The notes beneath the pieces are model-generated. The model was not told where the DNA came from. It worked only from the letters and a program-made list of their open reading frames with translations, and did not search any database. Below are positions 13,166 to 23,584 of a stretch of 64,000 nt of DNA, one piece after another; positions within the stretch are counted from its first letter, which is position 1, and the number at the start of each line of letters is the position of its first letter. Location of the stretch: positions 15,240,501 through 15,304,500 of the forward strand of contig OX327710.1 in NCBI GenBank assembly GCA_946807835.1. Reading direction: 5' to 3'. Source of the DNA: Ailanthus altissimus. Lineage: Eukaryota; Streptophyta; Magnoliopsida; Sapindales; Simaroubaceae. Position numbers and translations under genes: made by a program.

Positions 13166-14575
13166 CATATTTAATAAGAGTTTTACATCATTATTTTGTA
13201 TTATTAGTGTATATAATTTTCTTAACTTAAGTATGTTTACAATATTGTACATAATTATTTTTTAACTGTTTTGAGGTAGGTTCGATAAAATAGGCATAAA
13301 TTTCTACCTAAATATTCAATTGGAGTGATTCTTGATCCTGTGAAGAGCTGACTCAATGGGTTAACATATTGTATGTCATAAAGCATTTGAAATTTGAGTG
13401 TTTAGAGGGTGAAAATAGCTTAAAACAGAACTAATCTGCAGTATAAGCCCAGTTTGAACATTCATCAGTATTTGGCCCATAACTATAGTAATACGTATTT
13501 AATACGTATAAGACAACTCAATTTGGAAAGATAAGAGACTTGTCTATAACTTTGATGATTTGAGTGACAGTTAATTCGGACCACATCAATTTCAAATTGG
13601 ATAATCAAGTGGGTGCCTTAGTGATAATCATTGCAAATTATTTTGCCACCATTCTTGACTTTCATCATCCAAGTGGTTCCCTTCTAATTTATCTCGATTT
13701 ATCCATGTTTTTCTATAAATAGGTGGCTTGTTTATACCTAAAGCATGTAATTAGAAAGTTAGAATTTAGTTCAAAATACTTATCCTTTATATTATCTCTT
13801 TGTAATATTATTTATCTTGTTTACTATTAAGTCATGTTATTTCTTATTCCATTTCTTTTCTTTTGTTTTAGTTTTATTATGTTCAAATAATTTTCTTTAT
13901 GTTAAGGTGAAAGGGTGAAACTCTTGGCAAAGTAATAAAATATGTTTAACACTTATTCATGAATTTAATGCTTTATTATTAAGTTATACAAATTTATATA
14001 TAATGTATTAATTTTTTTGTAGAATTAATATCCTTTCTTCTAAAGTAGTGATTCTTGATTTATTATTGACAAACTTTATACTTGGCACAATAAATTCTTA
14101 AAACCATTTACAAGATTTGGTGTATGTACTATTTCTTGTAAAGTGAGAGTCTTGATTTATCGTAGACAAATATAAAGATTGACATAATAAATACTTGAAC
14201 CCATTTATAAGATTTGGTGTATAATAATTGAAAGAAAGAAATACTAATCAATATATAAATAATGAAGAATTTTAATTGTTATATTTTTTGGTTGGAACCT
14301 CCTTTGTGTGAGGATTCCAATTGAGTTATAAAAAGAGTTAAATATATTCTTACTTCTTATGCCAAGAGTGGATCCCCTTAGCCTTAACTTTTATTTTAAT
14401 TGGATAATTGAATTAATATTTGTAAACATCTTATATTGCATTAATTGTCTTTAAAAGTGTTTATATTTCGTAATTTTAATTCTACTTTTCTGTGAATCGA
14501 CCTCGTTCTCATCGAGTTATTTATTACTTCGACAATCCTACACTTGAGAATAAACTCCAATATTCTGGACATGTC
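13166..14575. mobile_element. LTR-like insertion (Ty3 Tat-type?) inside the pararetrovirus
   Basis: About 1.4 kb separates two parts of one RNase H domain. It has LTR-like content: a TATA box (TCTATAAATAGG near 13711-13722), a mid-region imperfect duplication of about 97-101 bp (AGATTTGGTGTA near 14113 and 14210), and a right end with a GAATCGACCTCG and CATCGAGTTATTTATTACTTCGAC segment like Tat/Ogre LTR ends. No target duplication could be fixed with certainty, so both limits are approximate. No coding sequence is present. Confidence 0.5.
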
Positions 14576-15570
14576 AAAAATTTTACAAAAGGATATTCAA
14601 AATCTAGTTTCAAAACAAATTTTTGTAAGATGGCAAGCTATTTTGTTTGCTTTTGATTTTCAAATTGAGTTTATAAATAGAGACTAAAATTCTTTACCTG
14701 ATTTTCTTATAAGAGAATTTTATAAGGAGCAAAAATAAAATGAGTATTCCAATCAGACTAATAAGAGAGAGTTTTAAAAAGAAAACCCTTATGCTCAAAA
14801 GGTAATTTCTTTTGCAAATGCTCGTGAAGTAGAGAAATTCTAAGCCCCTTAAAAATCTCAACCTAGAAAAATCTTTTCCTAGTCTATTCAACAATCTAAC
14901 CAAGTTCCTCAAAAGCCATTCATGCAACCCATCGACTCCTCAAAAAGCTTTACCATCCACTTCAAAATCAAATTATGGATATATTGAAAAAGAAGATTCC
15001 TTTCTTGATATAATTTCAATCGAAGATGACATTTTCAATAATCAAACATTAGACCAAATAATCGAGTCAATTCTCCCCGTTAACCATGGTTATCATTTCA
15101 CTCTTGAGTGTCATCAAAGTGCCAATAGTGGTATGAAATGATCTTGATTGACACTAATTTAGTTGAATTATCCCATAACAAAGATAAAAAAAACCAACCA
15201 AATTCAAAACTTAAAATTACTAAAGTTATAACTCCTCAAGAATGGTATGTAAAACCATACTAAATTAGAAATCTTTTGTTTCCCTCCATAGTCCAATCTT
15301 ATAATTATTTTAATTATATAAATGCATGGTATAATATTTTGTACTTTCGTTCATATAATTACTTTTGGTTTATAAACTTCATTAGCCCTTTTAAAAACAC
15401 TTTTCTACTTAGTATCAACTCTAATTCGAATTCTTTAAACCAATTCAAGAAATATACCCACAACAAATCCAAGACGTTTTTCAATCCTTAAAAAATGAAA
15501 TTATCAAGTCTATATACCTACAAACTTAAATTTCCCTCCCAGTTTTGCATTCTATGGATAATGTGTTGGG
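14576..15570 (+). pseudogene. Endogenous caulimovirid: end of RNase H and a downstream ORF remnant
   Basis: After the insertion the RNase H domain resumes (QNLVSKQIF, RWQAILFAFDF, SLPDFLIREF). A stop replaces a codon just before SLPDF. Downstream, decayed sequence in several frames retains patches such as SYNYFNYINAW and YFRSYNYFWF (about 15290-15370), which I associate with the ORF that follows RNase H in plant endogenous pararetroviruses. Many stops and frameshifts are present, and no intact protein is encoded. Confidence 0.65.
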
Positions 15571-15952
15571 ATCGTTTCGTCTGTCAAAGAGGTTTGTTCT
15601 AACATTAATATGAACAATTTGTGTAAACTAATTGAATAGCTTCAATATATTTTATATTACTAAATAATTAATTGTTCAATGGGCCAAAAATCAAGGTTCA
15701 CCTTAACACAACCAAGCATCACCATTGATCAAAAGAGTTTTTGATAAAAAAAATACTCAATTAATGGCTGAATTAGTCACAACCTCAACGCCACAATAGT
15801 TAGAACAATATTCTAAAAAATTTAATGAACTATACTCAAACTCCTCCAAAGTAGCATCTGATGCCTCTTCTTCAGTATCTTCAAAACCATTCGGACTAAC
15901 CTTCCACTTATTCCAAGACTCACAAGACCCATTTGATTTTTGATCAAGAATC

Positions 15953-16300
15953 AAGCACGTGATGATCCCTACCTCGAATATTATAAAACATAGTCGGTGG
16001 ATTCGAAATGTTTTCAAGATGGATAGTCAAGCACGTGATGGTCCTTATCATTTCAGAATGATAATTAAAGCACGTTATAGTCCCTACCTCAAATAATATG
16101 AAGAGCATTCGGTGGATTCAAAGTGTTTTCAAGTTCGCTTCTTCTCATATTATATATATATATATATATTAGGAGACTTCATTCATTGAGACAGAGCTTG
16201 TTTTTCCCTTAAATTATTTAATTTTATAAGTGTCGAATCTTTGTAACCTACTTCAAAAAGGGTTTTATTACTTTGCTCTGCATCAAAACTTGTAAGTTTA
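15953..16300 (+). promoter_or_regulatory. Putative pararetroviral promoter/intergenic region with duplicated G-box module
   Basis: A unit from CACGTGATGATCCCTACC (15956) to TTTTCAAG (16018) recurs about 115 bp later at 16071-16134. Between them lies a third partial copy of its start (CACGTGATGGTCC at 16032). Two copies keep the G-box CACGTG; the third reads CACGTT. A (TA)n tract (16147-16170) that could serve as a TATA box follows at once. A leader-like, T-rich stretch comes after. A degenerate GGTCAGAGTC at 16402 could be a remnant of the initiator-Met tRNA primer site; this is weak. Confidence 0.45.
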
Positions 16301-16639
16301 TTTTCATATTCAAGTTCAATGTTTATTGTAGTTTTATGTTTTGAATATCAATAAATTGATTAGCTCAAAATGTTATATGTTTTATATGTTTAGTATAAAA
16401 TGGTCAGAGTCAAGATATATATGAATAACTATCATTTAGATGTTGTTCATTAAATATTTTGAGATTTGAATAGTAATTGTGTTAATAATATCTTTTAAGT
16501 TAGCATTGAAAAGTGGTAATACGTTGATTAGCCCTTTTGAACCGTTTGATTGGCCCATAATTAATCTACTTAGGTTAGAGTGCCCATAGACTATAAAGAT
16601 ATCATTCTAAAACAAGTACTATTAAATTAAAAAACCTAT

Positions 16640-17163
16640 CATAAACACTCTATTTAGACAACCGACATCAAATAGACACAATAGTAATTTAGAGCCTTCG
16701 ACGTCAAATGAAGCAAACATATTAAATAACGAGGTCATAAATATTCAAGATATTGAACAACATCTACATTCTTGAGCAATTCCTAAAGTTTTAGAAGATA
16801 AAATATATCACAAAAACATATTTAGATTTATATCATATTATTCAATCAAAATTGTAGAATAAACATTTTTAACAGAATACCCAATCAATACAATTATTCA
16901 ATCAAAAAATGTTAGAAGTTCAAAAAAAATATATATATAAATTTTTTCATATCAGATTAATCCAAATAACAATTAAACCACTTCAAAGACTAAGTCTAGA
17001 CACATTAGCCTTAGTCTGCCTAAAAGATGCTGGACACAGAACATTTTCAAGATCGTTACTAGTTTTGATAGAATCAAATTTGGTAAAAGGACCAATTTAC
17101 TTCAATTGTTTTTCAGATTTTGAACATCCTTTTATAAGATTTCTTGAGTGCGTAAGAAGGTGA
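16640..17163 (+). pseudogene. Endogenous caulimovirid movement protein fragment (broken)
   Basis: Patches in more than one frame match the 30K-type movement protein of caulimovirids. DKIYHKNIFRFISYYSIK is near 16800-16855. IRLIQITIKPLQRLSLDT and SNLVKGPIYFNCF lie in the frame at 16909-17163. A stop after the SIKIVE segment and at least one frameshift break it, and the C-terminal half is missing. The family role is cell-to-cell spread through plasmodesmata; this copy cannot act. Its position downstream of the RT/RNase H and promoter-like region is the notable point. Confidence 0.7.
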
Positions 17164-17660
17164 TAATAAATTCTTTGATAAAGAATTATGCTATTTATTG
17201 TATTTTTTAATTAATTTATTATTGTAATATTCAAGTGATCTAAAACATTTGAGAGATCTAAGAAATCTTAGTTATTTGAGAGATTTGAGTGATTGAAATT
17301 TTTTTTTTTAAATTGTTAATAAAAGAAGTTGAATTTTTTATTAACAGTTCACAAAAAACTCTCAAATCGTAAACATAGATGTTTATTACAAACTACGTAT
17401 ATTTTGTGTTTTGTAATAATTATTTCTTTATCTTTATTATGTATAATCTTTTATATTTTTAGTTATTTGTAATTCAAATCTTTCATATAATTATTTAAAG
17501 TGCATGCCCAAAACTCTAACAAATTCACTTCAAAATAATAATAAAAAATAGTATCAGTCCTGCATATGCTAACTGCTAAGCAGAATTTGATTCACTCGAC
17601 TAATTCAATAGTACAATAGTAACCACCGCCCGAAACCTTTTTTCAATCACTTTCTAGCTC
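17164..17660. other. Intergenic, nothing recognised
   Basis: AT-rich flank of the viral integrant. It includes a small inverted repeat (TGTTAATAAAA / TTTTATTAACA near 17317-17347). No gene is seen. Confidence 0.5.
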
Positions 17661-17666
17661 AGTTTC

Positions 17667-17933
17667 TTAACTTATAGGCTTTCTAAATGTTGTGTTACCC
17701 CTTGTTGCATTTGCCAGTTCTTGTATTGAACAAGAAGTGCTTCTCTCTATCTCATTGGCGAGTATTTCAATGACATCTAGAAATCTTAACCCCATTAGGT
17801 ACATTCTATTTAATTTGATTGACAATGCATGGATTTTGATGTCTTGCACATTGTCTTGCGTAACCTGCGCACTTGAGAAACATGTTACTCCCTCACTACT
17901 CTCTAGTTTGATGTGTTTGATTCCTGTATACAT
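17667..17933 (-). CDS. Hypothetical 88-residue ORF, possible host exon
   Basis: ATG at 17931-17933 on the minus strand opens an 88-codon frame of plausible composition (GVTCFSSAQVTQDNVQDIKIH, read in part, and FLDVIEILANEIERSTSC). A stop lies just upstream in frame. A splice-acceptor-like TATACAG precedes GAATC eight bases after the ATG, so the ATG may lie in an intron and the block may be a last exon. Element A begins 40 bp upstream (minus sense), so the rest of any gene would lie beyond 34.8 kb. I do not recognise the family, and it may be spurious. Confidence 0.3.
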   Translation of the reverse strand: MYTGIKHIKLESSEGVTCFSSAQVTQDNVQDIKIHALSIKLNRMYLMGLRFLDVIEILANEIERSTSCSIQELANATRGNTTFRKPIS

Positions 17934-17972
17934 ATGTATCAGGCAGAATCCTCAGTTTATATAATAACACAG

Positions 17973-18195
17973 TAAAAGACTTTAAGAACAAACAATATTG
18001 TAAGGCCACACACATACATTCTATTCAACATAAATATATATACAGTAAGTATTCCAGTAATAATAGGATAGAGATAGAAGTTGATTACAAGTAAAGGATA
18101 GTGGCTTATCACCTATACAAACGGGATTACAAATAAAAAGGTTATCAACAGAGTTTATCATGAAGTTTATCACCATAAATAGCTATAGCTTATCA
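17973..18195 (-). repeat. 3' LTR of element A
   Basis: 223 bp, starting TGATAAGCTATAGC on the minus strand, next to the polypurine tract GATGGGGCG (plus-strand 18196-18205). It pairs with 34616-34838. Confidence 0.92.
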
Positions 18196-18236
18196 CGCCC
18201 CATCAAGATGGAGGGCGAATGAACTCCAATCTTGTC

Positions 18237-19970
18237 TCAAAACTGCTGAAGAGGAGCAGAGGAGAGTGGTTTCGTTAAGCCATCTGCAAGTTGATCTTTG
18301 GAGAAGACATGAGACACACGAAGTTCACCAGACTGAACCTTATCCCAGATAAAGTGAAAGTCAATAACAATGTGTTTCATTCGAAAGTGAAAAACTGGAT
18401 TTGCACAAAGATAGGTAGTTCCCACATTGTCACAATAAATTGGTGGAGAAGCAGAATAGTTGATGCCAAGATCGAACAATAGAGATTTGATCCAAAGAAA
18501 ATCAGCTGCAGCAGAGGTAACTGCACGATACTCTACTTCAGTGGATGAGCGAGCAATGGATTGTTGCTTCTTAGAGGACCAAGAGATAACATTATGGCTA
18601 AGGAACACAATGTATGCACTAGTGGAAGATCGATCAATGGGATGACCGCCCCAATCAGCATCCAAAAAAGCATGAAGTGTTAAGGGGGAATGGTTATAAA
18701 GAAACAGACCATGATCAAGAATGCCACGCAAGTACCGCAGTAACCGCTTGATAGCATTCCAGTGTTCTGATGTGAGACGATGCATGAACTGGGATAGTCT
18801 GCTGACGGAGAAGGCAATGTCGGTGTGAGTGAGAGATAGATATTAAAGACGGCCAACAGTCGATCGACATTCAAAAGGATCAGATAAAACAGTTCCCATT
18901 GTGAGAGAGCGACCATGAGTGGGAGACATGGGTGAGGTACCAGGCTTTGCGTCTGCCATCTTTATGTTAGCTAAAAGCTCCCTAATGTACCTGTGCTGAG
19001 ATGGTAGAATGCCATTTGGTGCAGTCAGAACTTCGACACCAAGGAAACAAGATTGGGCCCCAAGATCCTTAATGGAGAATGCAGCACCCAATTTAGAAAC
19101 AATATCATCAAGAAACTTTGTTTTGTTCCCTGTTAAGATTATGTCATCGACATAAACAAGTAAATAAGCAGTGAAGCCAAACTTGTGAAAATTAAATAAG
19201 GAGATGTCAGTTCGGGAGGCAATAAAACCAATGGAGAGAAGAAATTTATGTAACTCATGGTACCAAGCACGCAGAGCTTGTTTGAGTTCGTAAAGTGTCT
19301 TACGAAGATGACACACGTGAGAAGGAAGTTGTGGATCAACAAAACTCGGGGGTTGTACCATAAAAACATCTTCAGAGAGATGACCATGGAGAAAAGCATT
19401 ATTGACGTCCAGTTGACGTAGAGGCCAATCAAAGGAAAGAGCAAGTCCAAAAATAAGATGGATGGTTGTAGATTTAACAACGGGGCTGAATGTCTCATGA
19501 TAATCAATGCCGAGACATTGGTGAAAACCCTTAGAGACCAAACGAGCTTTGTAACGATCAACTGATCCATCCGGATTTCGTTTAATGCAAAACACCCATT
19601 TACAACTAACCAAGTTCTGAGTCGATGAAGATGGCACCAAGTCCCAAGTGCCATTGCGAACTAAAGCATCAAATTCATCAGATATAGCCTTGCGCCAGTG
19701 AAGATCTTTCATAGCCTGAGAAACACATGTAGGTTCAAGATGATCTGAGAAGACAGAAGTGGCTAGCATGATAAAGCGTGGATTGGGTTTAAATATATTG
19801 GCCTTGAAGCGGGTAATCATAGGATGAATATTGGAGGGGGGGTGGGGGAGTATGGTGTGGGACTGGTAACGGTGATGGAAAAGCTAGTTGAGAAGATGAT
19901 TGAGGCAAAGTATGAGATGAGGAAGAAGGAGACAGCGGTGGGGAAAGAAGGTTCGATGAAGATAATGAAG
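18237..19970 (-). pseudogene. Element A pol: RT and RNase H (dead)
   Basis: Minus-strand frame with RT motifs VSCKWVF, RYKARLVSKGF, QLDVNNAFLHG and YVDDIIL (catalytic Asp pair). RNase H follows with DADWGG, SSTEVEYRA, CDNVGTTYL and LADGLTKPL. A stop at 18843-18845 (TAA, where Gln is usual) separates RT from RNase H. Variants such as ALRAWY and RMKHIVIDFHF also suggest relaxed selection. The Pro/Ser-rich linker upstream runs to about 19970, where it abuts an unrelated element. Confidence 0.92.
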
Positions 19971-19971
19971 G

Positions 19972-20542
19972 CTATTGGATGGCAGTGAAACATGTCCTAA
20001 AATATCTTAAGGGTACTAAGGACAAGTTTTTGATTTATGGAGAAAATGACCTAGTGTTGAGAGGATACACAGATTCAGATTTCCAATCTGATCTAGATGA
20101 TAGAAAGTCTACATCTGGATATGTATTCATTCTCAATGGTGCTGCAGTCAGTTGGAAGAGTAACAAACAGTCATCAACCGCTGATTCCACAACAGAGGCA
20201 GAATATATTGCAGCATCAGAAGCAGCAAAAGAAGCGGTTTGGATATGCAAGTTTATCGCTGAACTTGGAATAGTTCCAAGTTCAATGGATCCTATACCAT
20301 TGTTCTGCGATAACAACGGAGCCATTGCACAAGCAAAAGAGCCAAGAGCACACCAAAAGTCTAAGCATGTGGAAAGAAAATACCATATCATAAGAGAAAT
20401 CTTGGCTAAAAGAGATATAATAGTTCGTAGAGTAGACTCTATGAATAATGTAGCGGACCCACTTACTAAGGCTTTAACTCCAAAAATATTTGAAAGACAT
20501 GTGGAGTCAATGGGTATAAGATATCATCGTGAATGGCACTAA
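19972..20542 (+). pseudogene. Angela-like copia RNase H fragment, 5' truncated
   Basis: Plus-strand frame starting abruptly at YWMAVKHVLKYLKGT and running through DSDFQSDLDDRKSTSGY, TEAEYIAASEAAKEAVW, CDNNGAIAQAKEP and NVADPLTKAL to a natural stop. The RNase H residues are intact, but RT, integrase, protease, gag and the 5' LTR are absent. The left edge joins element A pol directly. The sequence pattern (SKHVERKYHIIREI and the end MGIRYH) is Angela-like (inference). Confidence 0.9.
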
Positions 20543-20555
20543 AGCAAGTGGGAGT

Positions 20556-22806
20556 TGTTGGGATTTGTGCTTACGTGCCATCCCTTTTATGTATAAATAT
20601 TTGCTTTATGTTTATACATTTATGATTTCAATATATCACTAATTATTTTATTTATAAATATGGTAAGATGCTTGTAACGTTTTAGACATTGTATGATCTG
20701 AACGAGTTCAGATCTGATCTAAAGGAGTTTAGATCAGAACTAAGAGTTAGTAAAATCTAAAGAGTTAGAGCCTTGTCTGAAATGGGACAAAGACCTAAGA
20801 ATATATTAATAATGACATAGTTGCAATGGGTTGCAAATGGTGCTAAGAAATGTTGTTATGCAAATATGTTCTTAAATTTAATGTTCCTGATCTACCTTCA
20901 CTAATGCGGGTCTGCTAGTGAAGATCTTAATATATATATAGATCAGTGTATGTCTATATCTAGATAGTTCAGATGGTTAGTCTTAGCAGACCATGAGTTT
21001 AGTGGAAACTCGTATAGAGATACAAGTATTCAGTAAGGACTGAATATTGAACAGACTCACAAAGATCTCCAATAGACATCCCATAAAGCCGTCAATGGAG
21101 GATCTTTCGAGTTGAGTAGTATTCGTGGTCCTTAGACCTGAGTGCCACGGTGGACTTGTGAGTGATCCATCATACTTTGGTTCCACACATGTCAGATACC
21201 TTTCATGGTCTGACCGCTGGGTGTCGCTGGGTATGGTCCGATGCTCATGGAGTCCGGTGTGTACAGATATAGGATCCATCAACTCAATTGGGTGAGTAAA
21301 ATATCATGTAACTCTAAGATTGTATTTCAGAAAGTCTTATGGCCATAAGCAGACATCCAAGAATTTCTTGGGAAAATAATAACGTGAAAGTGTTTACGGA
21401 TATTATTTATTGAAATACAAATCTAGAGATAAGTTTATGGTTGAGCATATGGAGACTTGACGGTGTTGATCTATATCTCCGCTCTTCTTGGATATTTATG
21501 ATGGAAGGATTATACGAATATGTTATAACCTCAACTTGTATGATCTAATGCGCCGTTTTGTAATATCTGTAACATGTGTGTGGGACATTGTTCATGGACG
21601 TGTGAAATAGTTTCATATGACAAATCGGGCATGGACCTAGAAAGTCTCACAATATGAAGTGTACTCGTTGTGAATTGGGGCGGTGAATTAGATTGAATAA
21701 TTAATCCAACAATTTTCAGCAAAATGAAAAATGTTTCTAGGTTCCTTTTATTATTCACTTGTCAATAATTGAAGGTAAAACACATTATTGGTTTACAAGA
21801 GTTGTTAACCAATAAGAAATTGACAAGTGACATAATCTTGCTCCATAAATTATTTACCATGTATTTACCTATTTACCTTACTTGGTAAATACATATATGG
21901 TAAATGTAAATAATCAAAATAGTTTTGAATTATTAATATTTTATATATTAATCAAATTATTATTATTAATTGGAATAAGTGGCAAACACCATTTACTAAT
22001 GGAGAATGCACTTGTTATTAATAATAAGGAAAGTTTACCACTTTGTAATTCTTAAATGATGCACTAAGGAAGTGGTAAAACCACTTAACATTGATTAAAT
22101 GTCATTTACTCTCTAGAAATTGATTCAATTGGTTGAATCAAATTGGTGAGTGAAAAATATGATAGATTAATGTTTGTAATGGCAAACATGGTTAAGTGGT
22201 GGTGGAGTACTAAGAGAAATCATTCTTTGCACTTAAGAAAGAATTGAAAGAGTTCAATGTGTGCAAGATAAACTGAAATTCGTTCTAGGAGAAAAGAGAG
22301 AGAATTGAGAGCTTTTCCTAAGTGTTTTTCTCAAAGTGTTGAGAGAAAATGCAAAGGCTTACCAAGCTACAACATATAGAGTTGTAAAGAACTATAGAAA
22401 ACACTCAATTCTTCTCATCTCTTGGTAGTAATCATAAGGACATTGTTTTAAGTGTTAAAACAATCATTTGCTGGAAATTCAAGGCTGCTATTCTAGCTTC
22501 ACAATCCCACCGGATTTAGTTGTGAACTAGAATTGTGCAAGGGAACACTTCAAGGTGAGCTCAACAAATTGAAGCTTGGAGTTCTTGAAGATTTGTAAAG
22601 CTACCTTCATATCCGGGTAGGTTATTTATTTATTATTCATTTTATATCATGCATGAAATATATATATGAGATATATATGTACTTGAATGATCATACATGC
22701 TTGAATATATTACATATTGTTTAATATGTATGAATACTTCCGTTGCGTATTTAATTTTTTTGAAATTATATACATCTATACACATCACACACCATATCAC
22801 ACAACA
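20556..22806 (+). repeat. Angela-like 3' LTR, copy 3
   Basis: Begins TGTTGGGATTTGTGC right after the purine tract AGTGGGAG that follows the RNase H stop. It ends CACACAACA at 22806, where element D resumes. The length of about 2.25 kb fits Angela. An internal AATCCAACA at 21703-21711 mirrors the start and is an alternative end of a 1156-bp LTR. I prefer the longer form because D begins only at 22807, and because the block at 22487-22750 resembles the U5 end of such LTRs. A strong hairpin (TTACCATGTATTTACC and its complement) lies at about 21850-21917. Confidence 0.7.
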
Positions 22807-23580
22807 GAAATATACCCAGGTTTTTTTTGAAAAATCATCAATGAAGAGAAGAAAATAGTTACTGTTACCGAGAGAGCTTGGCTTGATCGGTCCACACACA
22901 TCGGTATGGATGAGCTCAAGTGGTTTCTTGGCTCTTGTCTTTGATTCCTTTGGAAAGCTTTTCCTGAATTGTTTCCCGACTAGACACCCTTCACAAAGCT
23001 AGTCAGGATGGTTGATGCGAGGTAGTCCCTTCACCATCTATTTCTTAGATAGCAGCTCTAGACCTCCAAAATTGAGATGCCCAAATCGAAGATGCCAAAG
23101 CCATGATGCATTTTTGTAGCAAGCTTTCAAGCACTTTGCAACATCGTTTTGTATGTTGATCAAGAACATTCTATTCCTTGACATCGGCACTTTAGCAATG
23201 AAGTTATTCTTATCATCTTTTATAGAAAGATTATAATCTTTCATATGAATATCATAACCTTTCTCTAATAGTTGGCCTAAACTCAAGATGTTACTTTTCA
23301 TATTGGGCACATAGTAGACATTAGAAATAAACTGATGTCTCTCATCTTTCAAACGGATAAGGATGTTACCTCTCTCTTTCACTGCTATTGTGGAATCATC
23401 TCCAAACGAAACATTTTCGCTTACTGACTCGTCTAGCTCCATGAACATGTCTTTCCTTCCACACATGTGATTGCTTGCACCACTGTCAAGATACCAAGAA
23501 TTTGTTTGGCCACCATCAGTTTCCTTTCGTGCTAGAAGAATAGTTTCTTTGCCATCTGTCTTCTCCTCTACGTAGTTGTC
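22807..23580 (-). pseudogene. Element D protease and integrase N-terminus (dead)
   Basis: The minus-strand frame shows the aspartic protease site WYLDSGASNHMCG (about 23475). The pre-integrase region follows with LISNVYY-type and NILSLGQLLEKGYDI segments. The integrase zinc-binding part is WHLRFGHLN, CEGC, and the first catalytic Asp in IHTDVCGP. In-frame stops occur at 23038-23040 and about 40 bases further on (Gln to stop). It is cut off before the second catalytic Asp. Confidence 0.88.
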
Positions 23581-23584
23581 CTTC

